Positions 1-10,827 of a stretch of 64,000 nucleotides of DNA are shown piece by piece. How positions within the stretch are numbered: the first letter of the stretch is position 1; each line of letters starts with the position of its first letter. The translations under genes and the position numbers were made by a program. Under the pieces are notes generated by a model. It had not been told where the DNA came from. It did not search any database and was given only the letters and a program-made list of their open reading frames with translations. Origin of the DNA: Leptodontidium sp. MPI-SDFR-AT-0119 (taxonomy: Eukaryota; Ascomycota; Leotiomycetes; Helotiales; Leptodontidiaceae); NCBI GenBank assembly GCA_020726505.1, contig JAHLEZ010000007.1, positions 2,914,001-2,978,000 of the forward strand, in the 5' to 3' direction.

Positions 1-654
1 CGATGCCGACGGTCGAGGCATTTAGTCCAGAAAGAAGGGCATAGACCGGCAAGGGCGAATCTCATTCATATACTAGACACCAAGAGAAAGAGCGTACATG
101 CCGATTGCCCCAGGAATACTATAAATATGCATATGAGCTTCCTCATTGGCATGGATATTGTGAGTGTTAGGCAAGAAAGTCGCACAACTCACCTCCAGAT
201 CCAAAAAAAAAACTAACAGGGTTAGGATGAAGCCAGCGTGTAGCAATGTAAGGCAGAAGATCATCTTCGTGCTCCCAGCTCCAGGGAGACCCTGGCATAT
301 TGCAAATAGTTCCTGATACTGATGTTCAGTCGTTAGCCTAGGCTCTGGCTCAAAATGGATCTCTGTCGCGCTCCGTCCCGACTACAGAGAATTCGCGTAT
401 AGAGATGCAGTACTACTCCGTAGACCCTCTTAGCACAAGGAAGATATATAACTCACAGTCTCCTGATCCACCAATTTCTGCTTTCCACCTTTACCATCCA
501 CAAATCTTTGATGCAAGATCTGAAAATGCACTGGCGGGCCGCCAAACGCTGTAAAGCCGAGATCCAATGTGTGAAGGAAGACGTCAGCTAGTCGATTGGG
601 GTTCTCACACGTGCTGTGCCAAGACAATTATATGACGTGCGAAATGGCGTCCAT
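1..654 (-). pseudogene. Chromate ion transporter (CHR family), 5' part, disrupted
   Basis: Read leftward, 457-627 encodes the typical CHR-family start, with LGFTAFGGPPVHFQ followed by a QRFVDGKGG stretch. A GTGAGT donor (456-451) and an acceptor at 321-319 give a 138-bp intron. The next exon encodes YQELFAICQGLPGAGSTKM, a hallmark of this membrane efflux family. The gene runs off the window at base 1. Several breaks are visible. The frame has no ATG after an in-frame TAA at 630-628; an ATG lies just upstream at 654. A ten-T run near 211-220 is one base too long to join the LLVFF segment to SIPGAIGMYALSLGV through the obvious next intron. A TAG follows LSLGV, and the next family-like segment (LPVYALLSGLNAST) is in another frame. 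Family assignment is firm. Pseudogene status is inferred from the breaks and could partly reflect assembly error. Confidence 0.68.
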
Positions 655-1314
655 GGCGTCGATTGTTTCCATCGCCATCGCCCCTTCATCCCATCGGATC
701 CTGCTTTTCTCTCGAACATCACTCATCGCCCCCTGACTTTACAAAGATATTACTATAGCATCTCAAATCGGATCCAGTGTCGCAGGCGAGTGCACTCCGC
801 TCTTGCAAGAGTGGGTCAATTACAAGGCTCGCGCCATTGTCGACACCGTATTCAGAACTAGGATCGAAGTATCGTTTGTCAAGGATGCTGGGAAGTGCAG
901 TGAGAGCAGTCCGGATAGCGTGTCGGAGGGGGGAGGTGATGATTATGCCAACGCGTCCGGCGTAAGGGAATGATTGATTGAGTTTTGCAGCTTGTTCAAA
1001 TAACGATACTCATAAAGGCGACGGTGTTATAAGTGAAGTGGGAGAGGATATCAGATTCTTCGACGCAATCTACTATAAAGATATACGCCTACTAATTATG
1101 CGCGGTCCCGACAGTAGAGGACGGAATATACTTACTATAAAAGTCACGATAACTCATCACAAAAAAACAAGAGGCGCCCAAAACCGTGAGTTAATTAATC
1201 ACCTCAAATATACGCTCTAAAAAGGGAATCAACAGATGCTTACAACGCGGTACTCTTCTTCACTAAAGTTAACAACCCGATCTCCTGTCCTATCACGCAC
1301 CTCGTAGCCTCGCC
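655..1314. other. Intergenic stretch, nothing recognised
   Basis: Short open frames only. No family resemblance on either strand. The first part is upstream of the chromate transporter remnant. Confidence 0.5.
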
Positions 1315-1547
1315 TGTGACGCTTGCTTTGTAAAGACAGCAATCACGTGTGACAGCGGCCTCACATATCAATACACGACATATGAAGATAACAAGAGTTC
1401 CTTAGAATCTACAACTAGGTAGAAAAGAAGGTAAGGAGAGAAGAGCTCTATTTACAAAGGGGGAGCGCCATGGGGCTAATTAATCTCGGTAAAGCTCGGT
1501 TAGCTGGCACACCGGAAATGAGGCTCTGGGCGCTCCCAATCGTCACA
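1315..1547 (-). repeat. Solo LTR related to family A
   Basis: It begins TGTGACGCTTG and ends CGTCACA, a 7-bp terminal inverted repeat shared with the LTRs of element A. It also shares internal blocks with the copy at 26652-26898: the AATCACGTGT block, the TTAGAATCTACAACT block and the GGAAATGAGGCTCT block. It is 233 bp, against 247-249 bp in other copies, and clearly diverged. No family-A internal sequence adjoins it on the side where the gag region should lie, so it looks solo. The flanks TCGCC and TGGCC differ by one base and may be an eroded target duplication. Confidence 0.65.
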
Positions 1548-3060
1548 TGGCCCTCTCTAATAACGCTTTTAAAGCTCCAATTCTAACAACAGGCACGAAT
1601 TCGAGCACAAGGTTTAAGACCCGGTCTTATACTCGCCGCTACACTAAAAGCAAGAAAATCTCAAGTTACCAATCTCTCGTCAAAATAAAAAAAGGGCTCT
1701 CCTATACTCTTAATACAAAAACTGCCTCAATCACCTCGTGCTTGCCATAGGCTTTAAAGAAAAGCTAACTAGCTACTGCTTTCGATATAAAACAGCCAAC
1801 ATTATTAATCGCAAGGTTGTCCGTGGCCTCGACGCAAAGACAGCGTTCGCTAACACAGACGTTCGTAATATCTAGGTACGACTACTAACGCCTTTTAAAA
1901 TCAAGTCATACGACACAACCCGAACTCAGCCGTCCACAATAAGTCTTTTATCAACAAGCGCGTACGATTTAACGTTCAATCTACCGTCCTTAAACGTCCC
2001 TCTGCCGACGGTATCCTTCGCATACTAACGTATACAAGCCTTATACGCAATCTATATGCCCCGATCTACCTCCCCGATATAATCCTAACCGCGCTCCCTC
2101 CCAATCATAATACTACCGCACTCGAGCAAGTGTAAGAGTAATTAAAGGCCGAGCTATACAAAAATCAAAGGACAGACATAAAGGTAGAATTTCGACGATT
2201 TACCACCGCCATCGGCAATACAAGGAGCCGGCGTCGAAATATAAATATCTAAAGAATACCGAGCAGACTACTTCCGCCGCCCAACAAAAGACATTAAGCG
2301 ACAGAACCGCGGACAAGAGAAAGGAGAATACATCAAGCCCAAGGTTTAACACTAGTTCCCTTCAAAAATGCGGCTTATTAACCTCATCTATTGTTGGTCC
2401 ACAGGTCCCTGCATAAGCATACTTTGGTTTGAAATGGGGGTTTGGGGCAGGATCAGGGGCCAGAGCCTAGCCGGACCAGTTTCGGAGGACATTCGGTGGG
2501 GTTTCGTAGTATATAGTCTAGCTCTCCTCGCACTCTCTTAGAAAATACACAGATTTTTTAACTATACATTATTTACTTTGTCACTATACTAATAAATCGA
2601 TATATTACGTGGTACATGAACCGGTACTGCACCGACATCTATACTCGCGTCACCGATATTACCCTCCAAAACGTTGTCAACCGCCGCATAAAGACCGCTA
2701 AGCTAATACAGGCTCTCTACGGTCTTCGTAAAGTCGCCTCGCGCTACCGACTTTCCGTCGCCCAGCTTCCACAAGCTTAACTCAAGAAAAAGTCTCTTAA
2801 GCTTAAACCTCTAGCTCCTATCTTTCCCTTTATTTACGGCAAGACGTAGTGCCTATTCTATATTAGACACGAATCGAGCAGCAATAAATAAGTTCTTTTT
2901 ACCGCCCTTCGAAAATAATAGCTCATATTAAACGCAGTCATCTCAAAGGAAAAGATCCGCGAATAAAGCGATATCACTCAATATATAAGTCTCAGGGGCG
3001 TGTTCTCAAACACTTACAGGCTTTCAAAGGCCATGTACAGACAAACAGTACACGACATCA
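1548..3060 (+). mobile_element. Ty1/copia retrotransposon relic (integrase to reverse transcriptase)
   Basis: The plus strand keeps Ty1/copia-like segments. One at 1745-1860 resembles the integrase C-terminal region, with a NIINRKVVRGLDAKTAF stretch akin to the family's YILNRTP..LDWKTPYEA. Another at about 2690-2760 reads LIQALYGLRKVASRY, matching the copia reverse transcriptase motif K-ALYGLRQAPR-W. It is followed by a stretch resembling the region before the catalytic YVDD, here degraded to VLFYIR-like sequence. Stops and frame changes are frequent, so the copy is dead. An AT-rich 220-bp block at about 2392-2615 interrupts the coding similarity and may be a separate insertion. No long terminal repeats could be paired. 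Attribution rests on short motifs. Confidence 0.55.
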
Positions 3061-3682
3061 AGCTTCAGGAACCAAGGTTTATATGTTAGTCAAAATAAAC
3101 TACGTTCCATTACATATCTAAATCATTAAATTACTATCCCTATCTTACTACTTTTTTTATTCTTTTTAGCCTTACTAGTAACTTTATACTATGTTTGGAG
3201 GCAAAATCTTACTACCTTAAGGCAAGTATTACATCTCGCTAACAACGAAGGGACAGGACGGGGTAGTAGTTATTTTACTTGCTATTTGAATATCGCAGAA
3301 GCACAGCGAGAGCTTGGTATGTATAAGGGGCGTGGGAAGCCCTTGATCAAGATACAATTCGCGGGTGGGTGAAGGAAATGATTGAAAATAACCAGCGTAT
3401 CTTGGACGATGAAGGAGAAAAATCATTTTCATGGTTAAATTTGTAGCTCGCAATGAAATTCATCGAGTTGTGTTGAGATTACAATGAGAGTTGATGCATA
3501 GGGTTTTGGTGTTCAAAGTGCGGCCCTGCAGCCCGCATGCCAAGAGACGCTTGGACTGGATATTTACTTTTAAATCTCGTTGTTATTGAAGGTCATAGTG
3601 AATTAGGTTGAAGAAAGAGATAACGCGGCACTTATTATTTATTTTCAATAAAAATATTGGGAATTAATTAGAGAGCTAGATA
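3061..3682. other. AT-rich spacer, nothing recognised
   Basis: No gene or repeat family could be assigned. The minus-strand open frame within it has no recognisable motif. Confidence 0.4.
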
Positions 3683-3761
3683 TAATCGTGTCCTATTGGC
3701 CCTTTGGTGGTGGTGGTCCAAGCATTCCCCCCACCACCAAAGGGCCAATAGGACACGATTA
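3683..3761. repeat. Perfect 31-bp inverted repeat (hairpin)
   Basis: Bases 3683-3713 are the exact reverse complement of 3731-3761, checked base by base. The loop is 17 nt (3714-3730). Arms start TAATCGTGTCCTATTGG. The arm is of mixed composition, so this is not a low-complexity coincidence. It may be the core of a foldback element, a recombination scar or a structured RNA. No transposase is adjacent. Confidence 0.9.
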
Positions 3762-5579
3762 GTTTTCAATTCTTTCTGTGAGGAGCTAAGATTAGGGAAC
3801 GAATCCAGGTTGCCGGAGTGACAAATAGAAACGATCTCCCATACAAACCCCGATGCGCGGGAGATGATTTCCTCGCTTAAAACGGCCCCATAGGGGAGGG
3901 GATACCGTTTAATGGAGATGTCTCCACAAATTAGCATGTTTCTTTTACTTAGTAACATACCATATTACGATCATACGATGGACTTTTTGGCTGCTTCTGC
4001 CTATAACCCTTGAGTATTAAAGCCACATGTTCAGTATTGGGTAGGATTAGCTCATACAACAACTCCCTTGGGCCACTCGCATTTGAAGGCAGTACGAAAT
4101 ACAATATCCCGTAGCTACCCGAAAACGCGAATTCCGGTCATTGGTCGGCTAGGTGCATGGAGGCCCGTATTGGATGGCGATATGGCGTGGGCCGTTTAGT
4201 GAGGTCCAGCGGGGTGCAGGGTGCAGATGTGGCGGTTTCAAGGCCCTCTTTGCCCAGCCAACGCTCCCTCAAGCTTTATGACCGGAAGCTGGTGTAGAGG
4301 ATGACTTCCACTTCTACAATAGTTCCATGGTATTGTCCGAAGCAACGATCAATTCAGTGAGTGCTGTTCCGTTTTGCATTGGACTGCTTCACCGTGTTGA
4401 GGCACAAAATGAGAGTTATTGGCGTGGAATGGACGGCAGTGTAAATACTAAATACATTAAATATTTCATTCCAGATCTCCTGTACGTCGTAGCCGTGGTT
4501 TGTGGCATGATCTTTTTGCTAGCAAGAGCCTATGAAATTGCGACAGTTGTCCACTGAATGCAGTTTATGCCGCCTCAACCAGAAGCTGAAATATTGATCA
4601 TGTAGGGATAAAAGGCCAATTATTGTTAATCTGCAACTAGGCCGTGACGTGTACGCCAAAGTACCTTAGCTTACAGTGTTGTGTTACCTAATACCTGGGA
4701 ACGTAAGCGTGCTACGGGCCAGACCTTTCCTATCAGCCAATGACAAATCTAGCCAATTCCTTTTGTTAATACAAGTATGACGATAACATGATCTCGAACC
4801 TAAGATCGGTGACCATACTCTAGATGACCGAGCTAGTCTAGATCATGACCTGTCTTAGCTTTGGGACGTATTCTATTTAAATAATATATATATTTTTTTT
4901 TTTGGAAAAGCCACAGACTTTGCTACGGCGTCATCCTAATGTCGTTGTGCATTTATCTACACCTCTATTACAGAACAATTGAATCATGGCAAAAATCAAA
5001 ATTTAATTATGCTGAAAATATAATTGTGCTGTAGGTTATAAATGCGTGTCCCGCCATTAAAGATCCGATCGCGACTACTCGAGTACGGTATAGTGAATAC
5101 GACAAGTCTTAGTTATCTGTGGTGGACCCATATTTGTGGGGTACGTTGACGAGGGTTCACACACACGGCCCACGCTGCGGAGGCGACAGGACAAGATCGA
5201 CGCGCAAAACAATATTTCTCCACTCATTAAGGTCGTATTAATAAATTTCTATGCCGAAAATTCCGAATAAGGCAAATGACATACGCTAAGAATCTATCTA
5301 GAGAAGAACTCCGTTTATCACCGCTGCCCTACACCCCACAATTCCTAACTTGCATCTACAAAGTATATACTGTGACGTTATGCATGAAGATAAGGACGGT
5401 GTAGCTTCCCAACATTAAAAGCAAGGAACGCGCTGAGGAGAAGGAAAACAAAACACAGGAAGCTGAATACAGATTCAGAGACTAAGGATGGTTAAGGAGT
5501 TTTTATCACAAGGTAGGCACAAATACAATATGACCCAGGGCAAATTAAATCGTCAATCATTAAATAAACCTCCCCTGAT
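3762..5579. other. Intergenic region, no gene supported
   Basis: It contains only short open frames. A 76-codon frame at 4327-4557 with one hydrophobic segment (IPDLLYVVAVVCGMIFLLA) is the best of them but has no recognisable relative. A poly-T run is at about 4889-4901. The last 200 bases are the 3' flank of the convergent regulator gene. Confidence 0.4.
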
Positions 5580-6971
5580 TCACAAGTGCCCACCTGTAAA
5601 GCTGCGTTGCTTCTTCAACGATTCGAACGTCAAATCGATGCTCTGACACAAGTAATTTCTCATAGCTCCATGCATCCCAGCATCCTCCCTGTCACTCATC
5701 AGAGAGGTTTCCTGAAACTTCGCAAACAGCTCCTTCAGCTTCCTCAAATCTCGTAGAATGATTTCTATCTGAAACCATCTGACATCCTCGTTGGCAACTT
5801 GGTACGTCCCGAAAGTCAGCGGTGGTTGCTGGATCTGTCCTTGACTAGATGTGAGGGCGAAGTAGTTTTTCGAAGCATCCTGGTAGATGGAGATGATCCT
5901 CCCAAGGATGGTTCCCAGAAGCATAGTCCCGAGACTAGATCCGGATTTGGACGTGCATATAAGACAATTGAGCATCGTTGAGCAGGTCTCCACTGCTCGT
6001 TTGTTGATGGTCAATATCACGTCGAGAGGAGAGGTAGCAGTAATTGCATCGGATTCGTGAAGTGCTTGCAAGGCGGCGAGACAGGCGCTGAAACAATTGC
6101 ACATCGTTGATTTAGGCGTATAATTAGACATGTAGACATTATGTCCTGCATCGCGGCCAGAGGTAGAGGTAAAGTAGCCTGGTTGCTCATACCAGGAGGC
6201 GAGGGACGGTTGTACAGTTGGATCGACCGAGGAGTGTGACCGTTGATGGTGAATGTTGCTGAAATATTGAGAGGTCATGTCTGTTCGTGGAGAGTTCGTC
6301 CATGAAAGCGCTGGATCAAAAAGATGTGGGCTTGTCGACTCTACTTCAGGCCCTTCATCGTCACCTATGGCTGGAATTGTAGTTGAAGACATGGCGTGTT
6401 GATTCATCGACTCGTCTGGTGAACCCAACGTGGACGACCAGTCTGCTTCCATCCCAGACGAGCTGGAGTGCGCGACATCAATGCTCATTGACGGTGTTGG
6501 GTACTGAGCTGCATTCGAATCCTCTGGTACCGAGACCTCCGCCGACGACCGTCGTCTGTGACTTCCATCTGATTTCGATTTCCCTGCCCGGGACGACGGA
6601 CTGTACTTGCAATCCGCACCGCATGCCAGACATCGTGAACATATTGGCCCAGCCTTGCTGCATTTAACCTTTGCCAGGAAGCATGTGTCGCAGGACGCCC
6701 TCAACTTGATGTACTTGGGCTTGGAGGCCCCCCCACTTGCCGGCCCATACATCCCGAGGGTGGGTGTTGAAAATAAATATTTATAAATTAAATATGCGAG
6801 AGAGAGACCCGGTATCGTGAGCCGAGACGGAAGACGACAAGACAGCGAGTGTGGGAGGACTGAAAGAAAGTCGACGAGATAGTTCTGAGATGGCAAGCGT
6901 GGGGTAATTTTTGCTGGAAGGAAACTCGATATATCGAGGAGTGGACTGAAAGAAGCGACGGTACTTGACAT
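5580..6971 (-). CDS. Zn2Cys6 transcription factor, AflR-type
   Basis: Single 463-codon frame. A binuclear zinc cluster of spacing C-X2-C-X6-C-X6-C-X2-C-X6-C lies at about residues 93-120 ([21 protein letters not shown]...C), followed by a Ser/Arg-rich linker. The C-terminal third, from about residue 290 with [14 protein letters not shown], resembles the AflR regulatory domain found in regulators of fungal polyketide clusters. The first 73 residues are unlike the family. A second ATG at 6752 begins MYGPASGG just ahead of the cluster and is a likely true start; the longer reading may include 5' leader. The family acts in the nucleus as DNA-binding activators, usually of a neighbouring biosynthetic cluster. 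No polyketide synthase, NRPS or tailoring gene is seen here, so its target is unknown. Confidence 0.85.
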   Translation of the reverse strand: MSSTVASFSPLLDISSFLPAKITPRLPSQNYLVDFLSVLPHSLSCRLPSRLTIPGLSLAYLIYKYLFSTPTLGMYGPASGGASKPKYIKLRASCDTCFLAKVKCSKAGPICSRCLACGADCKYSPSSRAGKSKSDGSHRRRSSAEVSVPEDSNAAQYPTPSMSIDVAHSSSSGMEADWSSTLGSPDESMNQHAMSSTTIPAIGDDEGPEVESTSPHLFDPALSWTNSPRTDMTSQYFSNIHHQRSHSSVDPTVQPSLASWYEQPGYFTSTSGRDAGHNVYMSNYTPKSTMCNCFSACLAALQALHESDAITATSPLDVILTINKRAVETCSTMLNCLICTSKSGSSLGTMLLGTILGRIISIYQDASKNYFALTSSQGQIQQPPLTFGTYQVANEDVRWFQIEIILRDLRKLKELFAKFQETSLMSDREDAGMHGAMRNYLCQSIDLTFESLKKQRSFTGGHL

Positions 6972-8259
6972 GTTAAACCATCAAAATGCTTTGTTAGCGA
7001 GACAGATGTTGAAGAGACAGTGAGCTGGAGCAACGATCGACAACTTGAGGTGAACGAATGCGCTCGGCCTCTTAACAACATCGAGGCGTAATAATGATCC
7101 CACATTTCTGCAGCATGGCCCACAGTCTCTCAAGGGTGTTCGCTTAGTGAACCTGGTGGAAGAAAAGGCGTTAGGGTTCCAAGCCTTCCTCAATGACGGG
7201 GAGGAACCTCACCAAACCACAGCGTCTGCGTCTACACTGCAAATGTACTGTCCGGGGTACGTATCCTTGAGCTGATGATTGCCGCCCTATCTCGAAGGGC
7301 GATAAAGTGAAATAATTAGCAAATGGAAGACTGCTTACCGCCAATTGCTTTGCTGCCAACTTGTCACGCCATCTTGAACGCAGTGAGCTGTACCTTGCCA
7401 TCTCTCTACGCAATGCGATGAGCAGTTCGGACGTCTGAAGGGGCAAGAAGTGAAATTGAGTAACACATGAAAGGGAATAGCTTGCGAGGCAGGCGGATAA
7501 CGATGAGGCTGTCAGCAGCTGTTAGCCTCTTAGTGACTTGATATGCCTCCTGATTTCTTCTTGGTTCGGAGCACAAATGAGGAATGACACAGTTGGTGGA
7601 AGCCTGGAGGACACCCCGCGCTGCACATATTACCCACCGATCCTACGGAGTACAGAGGATTCCGGGAATTGCCTAATACGGATGCCGGGAAGGAGGCTTG
7701 GTCGTGCTGGGCTGGCCAGAATCTTCATGCGGGCAATGTATCTTGATACGTGGAAAATTGCATGCGCTCACTGCACGCTCTGCCAATCCGACGGACTCGT
7801 TGCCGAGTTTGCGGACTTGATGAAGAAGAGGTACCTTCCGTACTTGTAGGCACAGAACTGATGATTATCACGCCACCCCGCGCCAATAAAAGAGCACTAT
7901 CAGGTTGGGGAAAATCTCCGACCTGAGGCAATCTTTGTTTTATCTCAAGCTTTGTGAAGTCCATCATCTTCGAAATTCAGCCACATTCATCCGCGTCATG
8001 CCACTTCTCTCAATTAAGCATGCAGAACATTAAGGGTAAACGCCCTTCGAGCTCACCACCAAAGCAGGCCTCAGGAGATTACGACTCACATCATGCGACC
8101 CACTCCACTACCAAACACAAGTGCTTTTCTTATATGCGCGGCATCCCAATGCCCTGTCTCCCTCCTTTCTTATTGTGGCCCTCACAGCACGCCGGCTAAA
8201 CTGAAACAACCTATCTTTGCCAACCGATATTGCGGCCACTCGACCGCGAGGTATCTGCC
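6972..8259. other. Intergenic region between divergent regulator and HET genes
   Basis: This 1.3-kb stretch holds the shared upstream sequences of the divergently transcribed regulator (minus) and HET gene (plus). Several overlapping short frames on both strands carry no recognisable motif. Confidence 0.45.
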
Positions 8260-10827
8260 ATGGAAAGTAAAGGTCAACTTTATCGAACCGTCGCGTTGAT
8301 GGACTTATCCCAATGGAACACCTTCTCAGGTCTGCTAAGTGGGATCGGTCACTGGGGCATATACCGGGCTCTTTCGCTGGCTCCAAGCCATTTCAAGTAT
8401 CCCCTCGTTGTCTTTGATTTATCCGTCACGATGCTGCGAGGCTGGGACCGACAGTTGGTGGGTGCTTTGGGGGTGATCGCAACCGTTATGGCAAATACTC
8501 CCGCGATATCTGATAGTTGGCCTTCACTTTTCGTGATCATAAAGCTTATGGCTTTATACTTAACAAAGCCTGCTACCCTCTATCTGAGATTTCAAGAGTC
8601 TTCCGCAGAAATCATTTCCCGGCTGGCAGTAGGGTTGATAGCCCTAGCCTCGTTTACTGGGGCATATCTGTCGATGGCGGTCTCCAATATCATAGTACGC
8701 AACTTCAACCGGGACTCGGCCACCATATGTGTATCGGCCTTTTTGGTGGTATATTGCCTACTCTTGCTCCTTTCCTTCAGCCCTCAGTTTCGTGGTCGGC
8801 CCCCAGGTATCATCCTGCTTGTGTTGCTTGGAGTAGGCTTCGACTTGCTGTTTAAGTTCATATCTGCAGTTCTCTGTGTCACTTACGGATCCATCCAAGA
8901 CTTCATGCGCTCCTTGGAGGCTTGGGAAGCTAGAAAAGCAAATAAAGTCGGCTCAACCATGCCTCGATATGTGTATCCAACACTAGACGAGAACATACGG
9001 GAGTTCAGGATCTTAAGACTCTACCGGAGGACATTGTGTGCGGAGCTGAAATGCAGTTTGATACAGTTGTCGATTGACCAAGCCCCTCCATTCGAAGCAA
9101 TATCTTACACGTGGGGAGGAGAAGAGCCGACGGCAGGCATCGTCGTTGACGGCTGCTGGCTCCCTGTTACTCCGACAGTATCAAAATGGCTCTGGTACAG
9201 AAGATCGTTTTTTAGTGAAGCCTACTTCTGGATTGATGCTGTGTGTATCGATCAACAGAACAATTGTGAGAAGAGCAGCCAGATTCGTCTGATGAGAGAT
9301 ATCTACCAACGAGCATCACGCACGCTTGTTTGGCTCGCTCATCCATCCGAGGCGAGAAACTCAATTGCGGCTTTGGGTTTTATCATGGCCATGGCTCCCC
9401 TTTCTGCTTTAGAAGAGTGTTTCGGCCAACTGCCGATGGGCCAACTGATATACATTGATATGCCAACAGTGGTGCCGGCTATGTCCCGAAGTTACTTCCA
9501 TCGAGTATGGATAGTGCAGGAAGTGGCACTCGCTCGGAAGGTGCATATCATGTATGGAGACGTCATTATGGACTGGGATACCTTCTACCAAGCTAGCAAA
9601 GCAATGTTAATGATGGCGCGCACGGGGACCATGAATGTTACGTCGGAGGATATAGTACAGATGGCATTCGCGGACACATCCAGAAATATGGTTACAATCA
9701 ACACAATCAACACGATACGAGAGCAATGCCGCGCTTGTCATCACTTCTCCCTGCGCGAAGTATTGGAAAAGCTCCGCGGTTTCGAAGCTACAAAGCCTCA
9801 CGATGCCATTTTCGGATTCCTCGGGATAATCCGCGATGAGAGTTCAGACAGATTTTTAGCTTGTCCCAGTTACAAAGAGCCCGTACAGTGCTTATTTACC
9901 CGAACAGCTCGTTACCTCATGCGACAGGACGAGTCGTTAAGCCTTATTCAATTCGCTGGGTCAGGTTATCCACGACAGGTCGGCCATCTACCCTCCTGGG
10001 TTCCTGACTGGAGCAGTCCCGTCTGGCCACACCGCAAAGTGTCAAGCCGCGGGTCTGCAGAGGATTGCGATGTGAGCATGGCTCAGCAATTAGGGGAGAG
10101 CTTTGATGAGATTGAGGTAGAAATCTTGATCATTGAAACCGTAGCAGTACTTCAAAGTCACAGCCTCTTTGTGTCAGGGGCGACCAGGGCGCCACACCGA
10201 CATGAAACATCTGATGCCAGTGAGAGCGACAGTCCCGCCCCGGACACTCTGATTGACTTCTATGGTCACCTTGACAGCTGGTTGACGGAAGCAAAGTCCC
10301 TCGCCTTGAACACCCTTGCTACGAAAGACATGTACCCCGACCTTCCCGACACATTCTTCAAAACTCTGATTGGCGCTTCAGAGTTGAACAGAAACCTCAT
10401 GAATCGCCCGACCGCGGCCCTCGACTTTCAAAGGGCCATGCAGCTCCTGCACAGCTTTGTGACTGTGGACCTCAAAGCCAATGGTGGTACTGAGACAGCA
10501 TTACGTACGTTCATGAGGGAGAATGGGATAAATGCAGAAGACCAATTGCTAGCCATTTTGACTGAGTCCACTGCTCTCGTGGCGGCAGTGAATATATCAG
10601 CGACGGGGAAAAAGCTCAGCACTATGCAGTCCGGCCGCATGGCGCTTGTGCCACCGGGTACACGACAGGAAGATTTTGTTTGCTACATAAGATACACTAC
10701 GGTACCGTTCGTGGTTAGGAAGATAGCAGAGATTCAGAAGTACGAGCTTATTGGAAGCTGTTTCGTATATGGAATTGGAGATATGCCTCAAGGCTGCGTT
10801 GATTGGAAGCGAGTCGTCTTGGTATGA
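8260..10827 (+). CDS. HET-domain protein with N-terminal membrane segments
   Basis: Intronless frame of 855 codons from ATG 8260 (MESKGQLYRTVALMDL). The frame is also open upstream but only with a TTG. Residues about 60-220 hold several hydrophobic segments, including RLAVGLIALASFTGAYLSM, CVSAFLVVYCLLLLLSF and IILLVLLGVGFDLLF. The heterokaryon-incompatibility (HET, PF06985) domain lies at about residues 275-435, with the signature blocks FEAISYTWGG, FWIDAVCIDQQN, QIRLMRDIYQRA and HRVWIVQEV. The C-terminal half is the variable region typical of the family, with a PSWVPDWSSP block. HET proteins trigger cell death after fusion of incompatible strains. The membrane-bound N-terminus suggests anchoring at a membrane, an inference. 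No frameshifts or RIP-type stops, so it appears functional. Confidence 0.9.
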   Translation: MESKGQLYRTVALMDLSQWNTFSGLLSGIGHWGIYRALSLAPSHFKYPLVVFDLSVTMLRGWDRQLVGALGVIATVMANTPAISDSWPSLFVIIKLMALYLTKPATLYLRFQESSAEIISRLAVGLIALASFTGAYLSMAVSNIIVRNFNRDSATICVSAFLVVYCLLLLLSFSPQFRGRPPGIILLVLLGVGFDLLFKFISAVLCVTYGSIQDFMRSLEAWEARKANKVGSTMPRYVYPTLDENIREFRILRLYRRTLCAELKCSLIQLSIDQAPPFEAISYTWGGEEPTAGIVVDGCWLPVTPTVSKWLWYRRSFFSEAYFWIDAVCIDQQNNCEKSSQIRLMRDIYQRASRTLVWLAHPSEARNSIAALGFIMAMAPLSALEECFGQLPMGQLIYIDMPTVVPAMSRSYFHRVWIVQEVALARKVHIMYGDVIMDWDTFYQASKAMLMMARTGTMNVTSEDIVQMAFADTSRNMVTINTINTIREQCRACHHFSLREVLEKLRGFEATKPHDAIFGFLGIIRDESSDRFLACPSYKEPVQCLFTRTARYLMRQDESLSLIQFAGSGYPRQVGHLPSWVPDWSSPVWPHRKVSSRGSAEDCDVSMAQQLGESFDEIEVEILIIETVAVLQSHSLFVSGATRAPHRHETSDASESDSPAPDTLIDFYGHLDSWLTEAKSLALNTLATKDMYPDLPDTFFKTLIGASELNRNLMNRPTAALDFQRAMQLLHSFVTVDLKANGGTETALRTFMRENGINAEDQLLAILTESTALVAAVNISATGKKLSTMQSGRMALVPPGTRQEDFVCYIRYTTVPFVVRKIAEIQKYELIGSCFVYGIGDMPQGCVDWKRVVLV

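Noticed and set aside
4327..4557. 76-codon frame with a hydrophobic segment as a small membrane protein gene
   Set aside because: No family resemblance, no supporting context, and such frames are expected by chance.
7538..8386. Several overlapping frames of 80-110 codons upstream of the HET gene
   Set aside because: They overlap each other on both strands with no motif. They are treated as chance frames in the divergent promoter region.
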